Shown here: piece by piece, positions 11,099 to 21,998 of the stretch | Layout: each line of letters opens with the position of its first letter | Numbering within the stretch: the stretch's first letter is position 1 | The notes under the pieces: generated by a model | Database searches by the model: none | What the model was told of the DNA's origin: nothing | The model's input: the letters and a program-made list of their open reading frames with translations, nothing else | Source of the DNA: Megaustenia siamemsis | Taxonomy: Eukaryota > Mollusca > Gastropoda > Stylommatophora > Ariophantidae | Direction of reading: 5' to 3' | Length of the DNA: 64,000 nucleotides | NCBI GenBank assembly: GCA_032433765.1 | Contig: JAVIAB010000092.1 | Span: 103,460,564-103,524,563 of the forward strand | Program-made: the position numbers and the translations under genes

Positions 11099-11959
11099 TT
11101 TAAGTTAGTTGACAAGTTATTAAGGAACAGACTAGAGAGTAGTAAAGATATCAGTGACTTAAGCAATTAGTTGAGCTATAGTAAGACAGAACAAGTAAAT
11201 TAGGACATATGAATTTAGTTGTGAAAGTGTTTTGAGAGTTTTCAAGTTGTGCTTCACATTTCTTAAATTCGTAAGTAAGTTGATAGAGAGATTGAATGTT
11301 ACATGTTGCAAAAAGATATGCACTTATTGACATTACATAATCATCGGTGGTAACCTACGTATGTCCAGAATTAAAGAACATTAATTCAAGAGAAGTGCAT
11401 CCACTAAATTGTATCATGAGCCAGAATAATAAGAATCATAAGCGTGATTAAGATTTATGTATACTGAAAATAGTCTGTCATGATTATATGCCAACTGAGA
11501 AGTTTGTGTCAACTATAAATGTGCTGTGCTGCTGTCAAAGATAATAATACCAAGATAAGATAAATATTCACTGGCTATAACAATTAATTCTCCCTAGACT
11601 TCCTTTGAAATCTCCATTTGCTAATATGTTGTCACTCGTTGACAATTTTGTTTCATGAATTATTAAATGATAATGGATAAGGCCATTTCTGTAAATAGCA
11701 AATTGCACCAGCTTATAGAGGCCACACTAGATAAATGGTAAAGAGTTAAAAAGAAACAACAGTGAGCATCAGTTGCCTTGCCCATCCAAAGGCCACCCAG
11801 AACATTTTGTCAAATGGAAATATGCAAGGTCGGTCCAAGGCTTGATGGCCAAAATAAAACAATGGAATTTCTTCCCTGTTTGCTTGTCTTTGGCTCAAAT
11901 GTTGTTAGATTTGTTCATATCTGATGTTAATGGCAACTAACTAGTGTTTGTTGTTGCAG
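11099..11959. other. Apparently unique AT-rich sequence
   Basis: No repeat, no ORF of note and no match to the elements found elsewhere in the window. If 11960-12006 is an exon this is intron sequence. Confidence 0.4.
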
Positions 11960-12006
11960 GTTGGAGAAATAGCAATTCACTACAGTTGGATCAAAACACT
12001 GACAAG
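11960..12006 (+). CDS. Candidate internal exon B, 47 bp
   Basis: Seen: GTGTTTGTTGTTGCAG directly before 11960 is a good acceptor; ACAAG|GTATTG at the end is an acceptable donor. Two frames are open: VGEIAIHYSWIKTLT (frame 1) and WRNSNSLQLDQNTDK (frame 3, ending on a whole codon). Frame 3 would join in phase to candidate exon C at 16170, which starts on a whole codon and has a similar Asn/Gln-rich content. The protein is not recognised. The 28-bp array begins about 265 bp downstream, which would then lie in the intron. Confidence 0.4.
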
Positions 12007-12149
12007 GTATTGGTTTCTTTCATTGAGTCCATAGACACTGCTTGGGCCTGTCAGTCTCTACTGATGTCTGCCTAGTGCCATCAACCAACATAGATTTCTT
12101 TCAAGTGCTATTCTTTCTTTTATTTACATTTAGACATATATTTAAGTAG

Positions 12150-12222
12150 AAGAGTTTGTTCTTTGCTTGTTTCTTTGTTTGTTTCTTTGTTTGTTTCTTT
12201 GTTTGCTTCTTTGTTTATTCTA
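12150..12222. repeat. (TTTGTTTC)-type microsatellite
   Basis: Repeated TTTGTTTGTTTC and TTTGCTTC words. Confidence 0.85.
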
Positions 12223-12272
12223 CTTTCACCTCAAATCTAGAAAATATATATTCTTGTTAAGGAGAACTTTAA

Positions 12273-13205
12273 CATTGATGAGCGTGTCTGTGACATATTA
12301 CATTGATGAGAGTGTCTGTGACATACCACATTGATGATAGTATGTGTGACATACTACATTGATGAGAGTGTCTTTGACATACTACATTGATGAGAGTTTC
12401 TGTAACATACTGCATTAATGAGAGTGTCTGTGACATAACACATTGATGATAGTATCTATGACATACTACATTGATGAGAGTGTCTATGACATACTACATT
12501 GATGAGAGTGTCTATGACATACTACATTGTTGAGAGTGTCTATGACATACTACATTGATGAGAGTGTCTATGACATACTACATTGTTGAGAGTGTCTATG
12601 ACATACTACATCGATGAGAGTGTCTATGGCATACTACATCGATGAGAGTGTCTATGGCATACTACTTTGATGAAAGTGTCTATGACATACTACATCGATG
12701 AGAGTGTCTATGACATACTACATTGTTGAGAGTGTCTATGACATACTACATTGTTGAGAGTGTCTATGACATACTACATCGATGAGAGTGTCTATGACAT
12801 ACTACATTTTTGAGAGTGTCTATGACATACTACATCGATGAGAGTGTCTATGGCATACTACTTTGATGAAAGTGTCTATGACATACTACATCGATGAGAG
12901 TGTCTATGACATACTACATCGATGAGAGTGTCTATGACATACTACATCGATGAGAGTGTCTATGACATACTACATTGTTGAGAGTGTCTATGACATACTA
13001 CATCGATGAGAGTGTCTATGACATACTACATCGATGAGATTGTCTATGACATACTACATTGATGAGAGTGTCTATGACATACTACATTGATGAGAGTGTC
13101 TATGACATGCTGCATTGATGAGAGTGTCTATGACATACTACATTGATGAGAGTTTCTATGACATACTACATTGATGAGAGAGTCTGTGACAAACTACATT
13201 GAAAC
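12273..13205. repeat. 28-bp minisatellite I, about 33 copies
   Basis: The unit has the words GATGAGAGTGTCTATGACAT and ACTACATT in order. Variants with ATCGATGAG and TTGTTGAG alternate in the middle. It passes without a gap into the next 28-bp array through one or two intermediate units at 13195-13245. Confidence 0.95.
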
Positions 13206-15985
13206 AGAATAGGTAACAATGTGCTACATATTACATGAACAGAAGGTAAGCTACATAGTTACATAAACAGAAGGAAAGCTACATAGTTATGTGAACAGAT
13301 GGTATGCTACATAGTTACATGAACATAATGGATGATACATAGTAACATGAATATAATGGATGATACATAGTTCTTCTTCTTCTACCCTTTAGCTCCCAGT
13401 GGAGCATAGGTCTTCAACAAACACTTTCCAAGTCGTTCTGCTTTTTGCAATTCTTTTAAGATCATTCCATGTCTTCCCCATCATCTTCATCTCTGCTTCG
13501 ATCTGTCTTCTCCAAGCATTCCTTGGTCTTCCTCTTTGTCTTTTCCCCTGGGGATTCCAACACATAGTTACATGAACAGATGGTATGCTACATAGTTACA
13601 TGAACAGAAGGTAATCTTCATAGTTACATAAACAGAAGGTAAGCTACATAGTTACATGAACAAAAGGTAAGCTACATAGTTACATGAATAGAAGGTATGC
13701 TACATAGTTACATGAACAGAAGGTAAGCTACATAGTTACATGAACAGAAGGTATGCTACATAGTTACATGAACAGAAGGTATGCTACATAGTTACATGAA
13801 CAGAAGGTATGCTACATAGTTACATGAACAGAAGGTAAGCTACATAGTTACATGAACAGAAGGTATGCTACATAGTTACATGAACAGAAGGTAAGCTACA
13901 TAGTTACATGAACAGAAGGTATGCTACATAGTTACATGAACAGAAGGTAAGCTACATAGTTACATGAACAGAAGGTAAGCTACATAGTTACATGAACAGA
14001 AGGTAAGCTACATAGTTACATGAACAGAAGGTAAGTTACATAGTTACATGAACAGAATGGATGATACATAGTTACATGAACAGAAGTTTAGCTACATAGT
14101 TACATGAACAGATGGTAAGCTACATAGTTACATAAACAGAAGGTAAGCTACATAGTTATGTGAACAGATGGTATGCTACATAGTTACATGAACAGAAGGT
14201 ATGCTACATAGTTACATGAACATAATGGATGATACATAGTTACATGAACAGAAGTTATGCTACATAGTTACATGAACAGAAGTTTAGCTACATAGTTACA
14301 TGAACAAAAGGTAAGCTACATAGTTACATGAACAGAAGGTAAGCTACATAGTTGCATGGACAAAAGGTAAGCTACATAGTTACATGAACAGAAGGTAAGC
14401 TACATAGTTACATGAACAGAATGGATGATACATAGTTACATGAACAGAAGATAAGCTACATAGTTACATGAACAGAAGGTAAGCTACATAGTTACATGAA
14501 CAGATGGTAAGTTACATAGTCACATGAACAGATGGTAAGCTACATAGTTACATGAACAGAAGGTAAGCTACGTAGTTACATGAACAGATGGTATACTACA
14601 TAGTTACACGAACAGAAGGTAAGCTACATAGTTACATGAACAGATGGTAAGCTACATAGTTACATGAACAGATGGTATGCTACATAGTTACATGAACAGA
14701 AGGTAAGCTACATAGTTACATGAACAGAAGGTAAGCTACATAGTTACATAAACAGAAGGTAAGCTACATAGTTACATGAACAGAAGGTATGCTACATAGT
14801 TACATGAACATAATGGATGATACATAGTTACATGATCATAATGGATGATACATAGTTACATGAACAGAAGATAAGTTACATAGTTACATGAACAGAAGGT
14901 ATGCTACATAGTTACATGAACAGAAGGTATGCTACATAGTTACATGAACAGATGGTATGCTACATAGTTACATGCACAGATTGTATGCTACATAGTTACA
15001 GGAACAGATGGTATGCTACATAGTTACATGAACAGAAGGTATGCTACATAGTTACATGAACATAATGGATGATACATAGTAACATGAACATAATGGATGA
15101 TACATAGTTACATGAACATAATGGATGATACATAGTTACATGAACAGAAGGTATGCTACATAGTTACATGAACTGAAGGTATGCTACATATTACATGAAC
15201 AGAAGGTAAGCTACATAGTTACATGAACAGAAGTTAAGCTACATTGTTACATGAACAGAAAGTAAGCTACATAGTTACATGAACAGAAGGTAAGATACAT
15301 AGTTACATGAACAGAAGGTAAGCTACATAGTTACATGAACAGATGGTATGCTACATAGTTACATGAACAGATGGTGTGCTACATAGTTACATGAACAGAA
15401 GGTAAGCTACATAGTTACATGAATGGAAGGCAAGCTACATAGTTACATGAGCGGAAGGTAAGTTACATAGTTACATGAACAGAAGGTAAGCTACATAGTT
15501 ACATGAATGGAAGGCAAGCTACATAGTTACATGAACAGAATGAAAGATACATAGTTACATGAACAGAAGGTATGCTACATAGTTACATGATCAGAAGGTA
15601 AGCTACATAGTTACATGAACGGAAGGTAAGCTACATAGTTACATGAACAGAATGAAACATACATAGTTACATGAACAGAAGGTAAGCTACATAGTTACAT
15701 GAACAGAATAAAAGCTACATAGTTACATGAACAGAAGGTATGCTACATAGTTACATGATCAGAAGGTAAGCTACATAGTTACATGAACAGAAGGTAAGCT
15801 ACATAGTTACATGAACGGAAGGTAAGCTACATAGTTACATGAATGGAAGGCAAGCTACATAGTTACATGAACAGAAGGTAAGTTACATAGTTACATGAAC
15901 AGAAGGTAAGCTACATAGTTACATGAACAGAATGAAAGATACATAGTTACAAGTACAGAAGGGAAAATACATAGTTACATGAACA
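13206..15985. repeat. 28-bp minisatellite II, about 90 copies
   Basis: The unit is CATAGTTACATGAACAGAAG followed by GTAAGCTA or GTATGCTA. Variants with ATGGATGATA recur at irregular intervals. A LINE 3' end is inserted at 13373-13561. The period equals that of the preceding array, and the two consensus units agree at about 16 of 28 positions by eye. Confidence 0.96.
13373..13561 (-). mobile_element. LINE-E, 3' end only, inserted in the 28-bp array
   Basis: On the minus strand the first codons read WNPQGKRQRGRPRNAWRR, then TWNDLKRIAKSRTTWK and DLCSTGS with a stop. This is the usual C-terminal tail of RTE-type LINE proteins. It ends in a (GAA)n tail. The 8-bp ACATAGTT at 13365-13372 is repeated at 13562-13569, which fits a target-site duplication, although the word is also part of each array unit. 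The remaining frame is undamaged. Confidence 0.8.
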
Positions 15986-16169
15986 GGTAAAATTAGGTAT
16001 GATTAAAAGGACAGAAGAGGATAGAGGATGATGTGTGGGAAGAAGAGAATACTGATTGATTGATAAGTGAAGATGGATATGTAGATAGTACATAATGTAT
16101 GTGATGAAACTGTTGATATATGTCTGTTTATACTTGAAATTAATCTTTAACTTCATTCTTTTTTCCAAG
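15986..16169. other. Unique spacer between arrays
   Basis: AT-rich, no ORF of note. Its right end (CTTCATTCTTTTTTCCAAG) is a strong polypyrimidine tract with AG. Confidence 0.5.
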
Positions 16170-16219
16170 ATTGTTCATAATAATTGGATGATGCAGAGGA
16201 ATCAAAGCCAGTTGGAGAA
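16170..16219 (+). CDS. Candidate internal exon C, 50 bp
   Basis: Seen: CTTCATTCTTTTTTCCAAG ends at 16169 (strong acceptor) and GAA|GTAAGTTT follows (strong donor). Only frame 1 is open, IVHNNWMMQRNQSQLE, leaving two bases; the other two frames have stops. It starts on a whole codon, as needed after frame 3 of candidate exon B. The peptide is rich in Asn and Gln, like candidate exon D. It sits between two minisatellite arrays, about 185 bp after one and less than 100 bp before the next. The protein is not recognised. Confidence 0.45.
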
Positions 16220-16289
16220 GTAAGTTTAGAGTTGGTGGCACCTCTCCATATACTGTTGTGTTCAGGTTTTCTAGGTTGCTTTCATGTGC

Positions 16290-17478
16290 TGAATGGGGGA
16301 AATACAGAACAGAACATAGTTGTGTTACTTTATGGGGAAATAAAAAACAGAACATAGTTGTGTTACTTAATGGGGAAAATAAAGAACAGAACATAGTTGT
16401 GTTACTTAATGGGGAAATACATACAGAACATAGTTGTGTTACTTAATGGGGGAAATAAAGAACAGAACATAGTTGTGTTACTTAATGGGGGAAATACAGA
16501 ACAGAACATAGTTGTGTTACTTAATGGGGGAAATAAAGAACAGAACATAGTTGTGTTACTTAATGGGGAAATACATACAGAACATAGTTGTGTTACTTAA
16601 TGGGGGAAATAAAGAACAGAACATAGTTGTGTTACTTAATGGGGGAAATACAGAACAGAACATAGTTGTGTTACTTAATGGGGGAAATAAAGAACAGAAC
16701 ATAGTTGTGTTACTTTATGGGGGAAATACACACAGAACATAGTTGTGTTACTTAATGGGGGAAATACACACAAAACATAGTTGTGTTACCTTATGGGGGA
16801 AATACAGAACAGAACATAGTTGTGTTACTTAATGGGGGAAATACACACATAACATAGTTGTGTTACTTAATGGGGGAAATACAGAACAGAACATAGTTGT
16901 GTTACTTTATGGGGGAAATACACACAGAACATAGTTGTGTTACTTAATGGGGGAAATACAGAACAAAACATAGTTGTGTTACTTTATGGGGGAAATACAC
17001 ACAGAACATAGTTGTGTTACTTAATGGGGGAAATACAGAACAGAACATAGTTGTGTTACTTAATGGGGGAAATACAGAACAGAACATAGTTGTGTTACTT
17101 AATGGGGGAAATACAGAACAGAACATAGTTGTGTTACTTAATGGGGGAAATACAGAACAGAACATAGTTGTGTTACTTAATGGGGGAAATACAGAACAGA
17201 ACATAGTTGTGTTACTTAATGGGGGAAATACACACAGAACATAGTTGTGTTACTTTATGGGGGAAATAAAGAACAGAACATAGTTGTGTTACTTTATGGG
17301 GGAAATAAAGAACAGAACATAGTTGTGTTACTTAATGGGGGAAATACAGAACAGAACATAGTTGTGTTACTTAATGAGGGAAATACAGAACAGAACATAG
17401 TTGCGTTACTTTATGGGGGAAATACAGAACAGAACATAGTTGTGTTACTTAATGGGGGAAATACAGAACAGAACATTT
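16290..17478. repeat. 39-bp minisatellite with 36-bp variants, about 30 copies
   Basis: The unit has GAACATAGTTGTGTTACTTA, ATGGGGGAAATA and CAGAACA. Units with ACACACAGAACATAG are a few bases shorter, and these short variants occur at fairly regular places. The ORFs seen (NIVVLLNGGNTEQ repeats) follow from the period being a multiple of three and end at each short variant; not coding. Confidence 0.95.
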
Positions 17479-17829
17479 GACTTTGACTTATACTTCTAGT
17501 TTTAATCTCTCCCTACAACTTTTCACTTTGATTTATGCTTCTTCTAGTCCTAATTTCTTTTTCCAACTTTTAGCTTTGACTAATATTTCTACTAGTCTTA
17601 ATTCCTTCTTACAACTTTTAGCTTTGACTAATATTTCTTCTTGTCTTAATTCCTTCTTACAACTTTTGGTTTTGACTAATGTTTCTACTAGTCTTAATTC
17701 CTTCTTACAACTTTTAGCTTTGACTAATATTTCTACTAGTCTTAATTCTTCTTACAACTTTTAGCTTTGACTAATATTTCTACTAGTCTTAATTCCTTCT
17801 TACAACTTTTAGCTTTGACTAATATTTCT
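17479..17829. repeat. 48-bp minisatellite, left part
   Basis: The unit contains CTTTTAGCTTTGACTAATAT, TTCTACTAGTCTTAATTCC and TTCTTACAA. The first copies are diverged. The array is cut at AATATTTCT (17821-17829) by LINE-C and resumes at 20321 in the same phase. Confidence 0.93.
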
Positions 17830-17836
17830 GAAGCAA

Positions 17837-18886
17837 GTGAAATCTTCAGACATCTTGATTGTAATGGGTGACATGAACGCTAAAGTAGGAAAAGGTAGAT
17901 ATAAGACAATTATAGGAAATCATGGTTTAGGAAAAAGAAATGACAGAGGAGAAAGATTAATACAATTCTGTGAAGAAAACAGGCTGATAATATGTAACAC
18001 CTACTTTGAGCAAGAGAAAAGGAAACTATACACATGGAAAAGCCCTGGAGATAGGAAGAGGAATCAAATAGATTACATAATGATAAAAGAAAGGTTCCGT
18101 AACAGCGTAAAGAAAGCCAAAACCTACCCAGGAGCAGATATTAATTCTGATCACAATCCTGTAATGATTAAAATTAAAATCAAACTAAAGAGAAACAAGC
18201 AAAAATCTGATTCATCAACAAACCCACTCGACATAACAGCTTTAAATCAAAAAGATATTAAAGATACCTATACAATACAAGTAAAGAACACATACCAGAA
18301 GCTGCTAGAGGAAGGAATTGAACAATACAGAAGAGAAAATCCTGATGAAAAAGTAACAACCAAATGGCAATGCATAAAGAAAAGCATACAAAAAGCCTGC
18401 GACACCTTACCCAAAAGAGAAAAGAACAAAAAACAAAAATGGATAACTAACACCATCTTAGAAAAAATGGAAGAAAGGAGACAAGCGAAGAACACTGCCC
18501 AATACAATAAAATAGATAATGAGATACGCAAAATGTGCAAAAAGGCAAAAGAAGACTGGCTCAGCCAAAAATGTAGAGAAATAGAAACTATGGAAAGCAA
18601 ACAAGACCTAAGAGGAATGCACACAGAAATAAAGAGAATGACTAATAAAAATAAAAAAGCCACAGAAGGTGGATGCATTGCAGACAAAAAAGGAAAAATG
18701 CTAACAGACAATAAGGATATCATAGATAGATGGCAGGAATATATAACAGAACTATTTCATGATCAAAGGGACAAGAAACCAGTTATAAAATGTACATCAG
18801 GCTATAAAATCTTAAAATCTGAGGTGGAAAAAGCTATAAAAACAATGAAAAGGGAAAAGCAGCAGGACCTGAAAGCATACAGATAG
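17837..18886 (+). pseudogene. LINE-C endonuclease domain and linker to reverse transcriptase
   Basis: The 349-residue frame opens inside the apurinic-type (EEP) endonuclease: GDMNAKVG at residues 11-18, NQIDYI at 76-81 and SDHNPV at 104-109 are the family's catalytic signatures. The N-terminal part, with the first metal-binding residues, is lost by 5' truncation, and the ATG is internal rather than a real start. A long Lys-rich helical linker follows. At about 18852-18854 one G is missing in the GKAAGP motif that precedes reverse transcriptase, which throws the frame into a stop at 18884. Confidence 0.85.
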
Positions 18887-20312
18887 AGATGATACAGGCA
18901 CTTGAAGATTTTGGCATTGAAGTGATTACAGACATATGCAACGACATATACCACACAGGATACATACCAAATGAACTAAAAACATCAACTTTCATTGCAT
19001 TGCCTAAAAAGAATGGTGCAGTTGAATGCAGTGACTTTAGAACAATAAGCCTAATGAGCCATGTTACAAAAATCTTGCTAAAAGTTATACAAGGAAGGAT
19101 TCAGAATAAAATCAATACTGAATTAGATGAGCAGCAATTTGGATTTAGGAAAAATAGCGGGACAAAAGAAGCCATATTCTGCATGAGAACATTAATCGAA
19201 AAATACACAGAAGTAAACAAACCAATATATGCCTGCTTCATAGACTACACCAAAGCTTTTGATAGAGTACACCACAAACAACTTATAGAATGCCTAAAAG
19301 AGATACATCTAGATGACATGGATATACGACTAATATGCAATCTATACTGGGAGCAAACAGCAATAATAAAATATAACAAAGAGTTCTCTACACCCATTGA
19401 TATAAAAAGAGGAGTAAGACAAGGATGCATCCTATCACCAAGCTTGTTCAATCTATACACTGAGCAAATCTTTAAAAACATCATAGAGATGCCAGGCCTA
19501 CAAATTAATGGAAAGATAATCAATAACCTAAGATATGCTGACGATACTGTACTACTAGCAGAAAATCCTAAAGACCTACAACAATTACTTAATGAAATAA
19601 ACACGACAAGCAAAAAATATGGACTAGATATGAATATCAAAAAGACTAAAACTATGATCATAAACAAAGAAAATACTCAAAACCCACAAGTGGATATCAA
19701 AATTGAAGGAATAGACCTTGAGACAGTTCAGAACTACAACTACCTTGGACATACTATAACCAGTGATGGAAAATGTACAACTGAAATAAACAAAAGAATA
19801 GGAATGGCAAAAAGTAATTTTAATGTCATGAAGGACATACTAACATCAAAACAAATAACACCAGAGCTAAAACTAAGAATAGCAAAATGTTACATCTTCT
19901 CAATATTCCTATATGGTGCTGAAACATGGACATTAGACAAGAAAACAGAACAGAGAATTGAAGCCTTTGAAATGTGGATATATAGAAGAATAGGTAGAAT
20001 TGGATGGAAGGAAAAGAAAACAAATGACAAAGTCTTAAAACAACTAAAAATGAAAAGAGAACTTCTGAACACAATTAGAACAAGACAAATGCGATTCTTG
20101 GGCCATGTTAAAAGACACAACAGCCTACTGAAAGTGATCCTGGAGGGGAAAATACAAGGTAAAAGAGGCAGAGGCAGACCAAGATTAACATGGACGAGTA
20201 ACATCAAAGATGGACAAATCAACCGATGACAACCTGCACCATCAAAGCAAGAGATAGAGCAAAATGGCGCTCCATGGTAGCCAACCTTCGTTGCGGAGAC
20301 GGCACTCAATGA
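18855..20312 (+). pseudogene. LINE-C reverse transcriptase and C-terminal domain
   Basis: After the frameshift the reading continues to 20229. Counting residues from the ATG at 18889: TISLMSH at 52-58, FIDYTKAFD at 117-125, RQGCILSPSLF at 177-187 and the catalytic YADD at 216-219. All reverse transcriptase blocks are intact. A GKRGRGRPR block follows near the end. A second one-base loss near 20209-20211 makes a false end; in the next frame WTNQPMTTCTIKARDRAKW continues to the true stop at 20310-20312. Known role: target-primed reverse transcription of the element's RNA. Two frameshifts make this copy unable to make the full protein. Confidence 0.88.
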
Positions 20313-20320
20313 TGATGATG

Positions 20321-20660
20321 AATATTTCTACTAGTCTTAATTCCTTCTTACAACTTTTGGTTTTGGTTGACTAATGTTTCTTCTTGTCTTAATTCCTTCT
20401 TACAACTTTTGGTTTTGACTAATGTTTCTACTAGTCTTAATTCCTTCTTACAACTTTTAGCTTTGACTAATGTTTCTCTAGTCTTAATTCCTTCTTACAA
20501 CTTTTGGTTTTGACTAATGTTTCTACTAGTCTTAATTCCTTCTTACAACTTTTAGCTTTGACTAATGTTTCTTCTAGTCTTAATTCCTTCTTACAACTTT
20601 TAGCTTTAACTAATGTTTCTACTAGTCTTAATTCCTTCTTACAACTTTTAGTTTCAACAT
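20321..20660. repeat. 48-bp minisatellite, right part
   Basis: Continuation of the array cut by LINE-C, about 7 copies, with ATGTTTCT in place of ATATTTCT in most units and one unit lengthened near 20361. Confidence 0.92.
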
Positions 20661-20752
20661 GTCTTCTCCTAGTTCTAATCTCTTTCTCTTCCTAGCTGCG
20701 CTAACTTCTAGGGTTGCTTCAGTCACCTTTTTTTGTGACTTTAACACTCTAT
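20661..20752. other. Short spacer
   Basis: Pyrimidine-rich, grading out of the 48-bp array. Nothing recognised. Confidence 0.4.
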
Positions 20753-21087
20753 TCATCATCATTATCAAGTACTGGGCCTGCTGGCATAGGTGATCATGTT
20801 TCTCCACAACTTTCGATCTCGACAGTTATTTATCATATTGTTGTAGTGATTAATGATTGTACAAAGAAGTTACGACGGTGGTTTGCTGTTGCTTTCCGTC
20901 AGTTTCTTTACGGTTGGCTCCGCTAGCCTTTGACTAAAATGTCTCACTCACAAGGCAGTGGGGTTGTTTTACTTCGGGGTATCCTCCCTTAGCCTTTTAC
21001 TCTCCCGAGCTTACCTGCAAGGCAGCAGCGCAGCCACAGGTTGTACTGTTTACTGCACACAGTAGCAGGTAAAATTACCCAACCTGA
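20753..21087 (-). mobile_element. Short non-autonomous element with a LINE-A 3' end
   Basis: On the minus strand the last 90 bp (20845 to 20755) match the 3' terminus of LINE-A copy 1 (26335-26414): ATAAATAACTGTCGA, AAAGTTGTGGAGA, ATGATCACCTATGC and TTGATAATGATGATG. The preceding 240 bp are unlike LINE-A coding sequence and include GACGGAAAGCAACAGCAAACC. From memory this resembles a conserved stretch in BovB-related short elements. ACACTCTATTC flanks it at 20742 and 21089, a likely target-site duplication. So it is either an internally deleted LINE-A or a SINE that borrows the LINE-A tail. Confidence 0.6.
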
Positions 21088-21996
21088 CACTCTATTCTTC
21101 TTCTTCTTTTCTCTTTCCACTGATACCAAAAAGGTGTCGTGGTTTATATCATTTGTCGTTTTTGAGCTGCTCGAACTGTCTGAATTAGTGATTTTCCTCT
21201 GTTATTACATGTCACTGTCACAGCATCTATCCATCTTCTTCTGGGTCTTCCTCTTGGTCTTTTTCCATGCATTCTCAAGAAGAACGCCCTTTATGGTGAT
21301 TGGTAAGGATTCATTCTGACCAGGTGGCCAAACCAATAAAGTTGTTGTTGTTCTATATATTCTTGGTAGGGTTTTGTTCCTACCATTTTTCTTATGGTTT
21401 CATTTATGATTTAGAAAGTGTCCATGTTTGAATTTCATAGCACAAAGTTGGTATGAAAATGCTATTTATCATTTGTTGTTTAGCTGGCATAGAAATGTTT
21501 GGATGTCTTAGCAATGGTGAAAGCTGGTATGTGACAGCATTTGCTTTTTGTATTCTCATGTTGATTTCTCTGTCTAGTTTTCCATCTTCTGTGAACATTG
21601 TGCCCAAATACTTGAATTCTTCTACTTGTTTTATTACTTTATCTTTGATCTTAATGTTTAATGGGTGTCTTAATTTATTTATTCTCATAGCCTCTGTTTT
21701 TGCTGTGTTAATTTTCATACTGTAGTTTGTGCAACTTTTATCTAGAGATGTTATATGCTGTTGTAGCAGGTTTTCATCCTCATATATTAGGCATTGATCA
21801 TCTGCGAATAGTAGCTCATTGATGTTGGAACTTTCTACCTCTGTAATATTATTTGATTTTTCCTTATTGTTGGTTGTTTCCTGATTTATTTTGTCCATAT
21901 ATATGATGAAGAGGAGTGGTAAGAGGACACATCCTTGTCTTACACCTGTTGTAACCTGAAACCATTCTGACAGACCTTCCGATGTTCTAACTCTAT
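21088..21996 (-). pseudogene. LINE-D reverse transcriptase, 3' part
   Basis: Minus strand. From about 21993 it reads GVRQGCVLLPLLF, then an open 164-residue segment (21898 to 21404) with the catalytic FADD at residues 31-34 and FKYLGTMFTEDGKLD. After a stop it continues in broken frames with a GHLVRMNPYQ and GKRPRGRPRRRW tail, and ends in (GAA)n near 21105. Endonuclease and the first reverse transcriptase blocks are missing. It differs clearly from LINE-A, B and C and forms its own family in this window. Its 5' end abuts LINE-A at about 21997. Confidence 0.78.
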
Positions 21997-21998
21997 TA

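Larger units (their letters stand above)
17830..20320 (+). mobile_element. LINE-C, RTE/BovB-like, 5'-truncated, with target-site duplications
   Basis: The element is bounded by the direct repeat AATATTTCT at 17821-17829 and 20321-20329. Removing it plus one repeat restores the 48-bp array without a phase change, so this is a clean retrotransposition event. It begins inside the endonuclease domain, carries reverse transcriptase, and ends in (GAT)n right after the stop codon at 20310-20312. The gene order (endonuclease, then reverse transcriptase, no RNase H) and motifs match the RTE clade. Only two frameshifts interrupt the reading, so the insertion is fairly young. Confidence 0.92.

Noticed and set aside
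16258..17480. Leucine/asparagine-rich ORFs in the 39-bp array
   Set aside because: Broken at each shorter unit; a by-product of the repeat period.
20742..21099. Promoter or CpG-island reading of the GC-richer block near 21000
   Set aside because: Flanking direct repeats and the LINE-A 3' end explain it better as a short mobile element.
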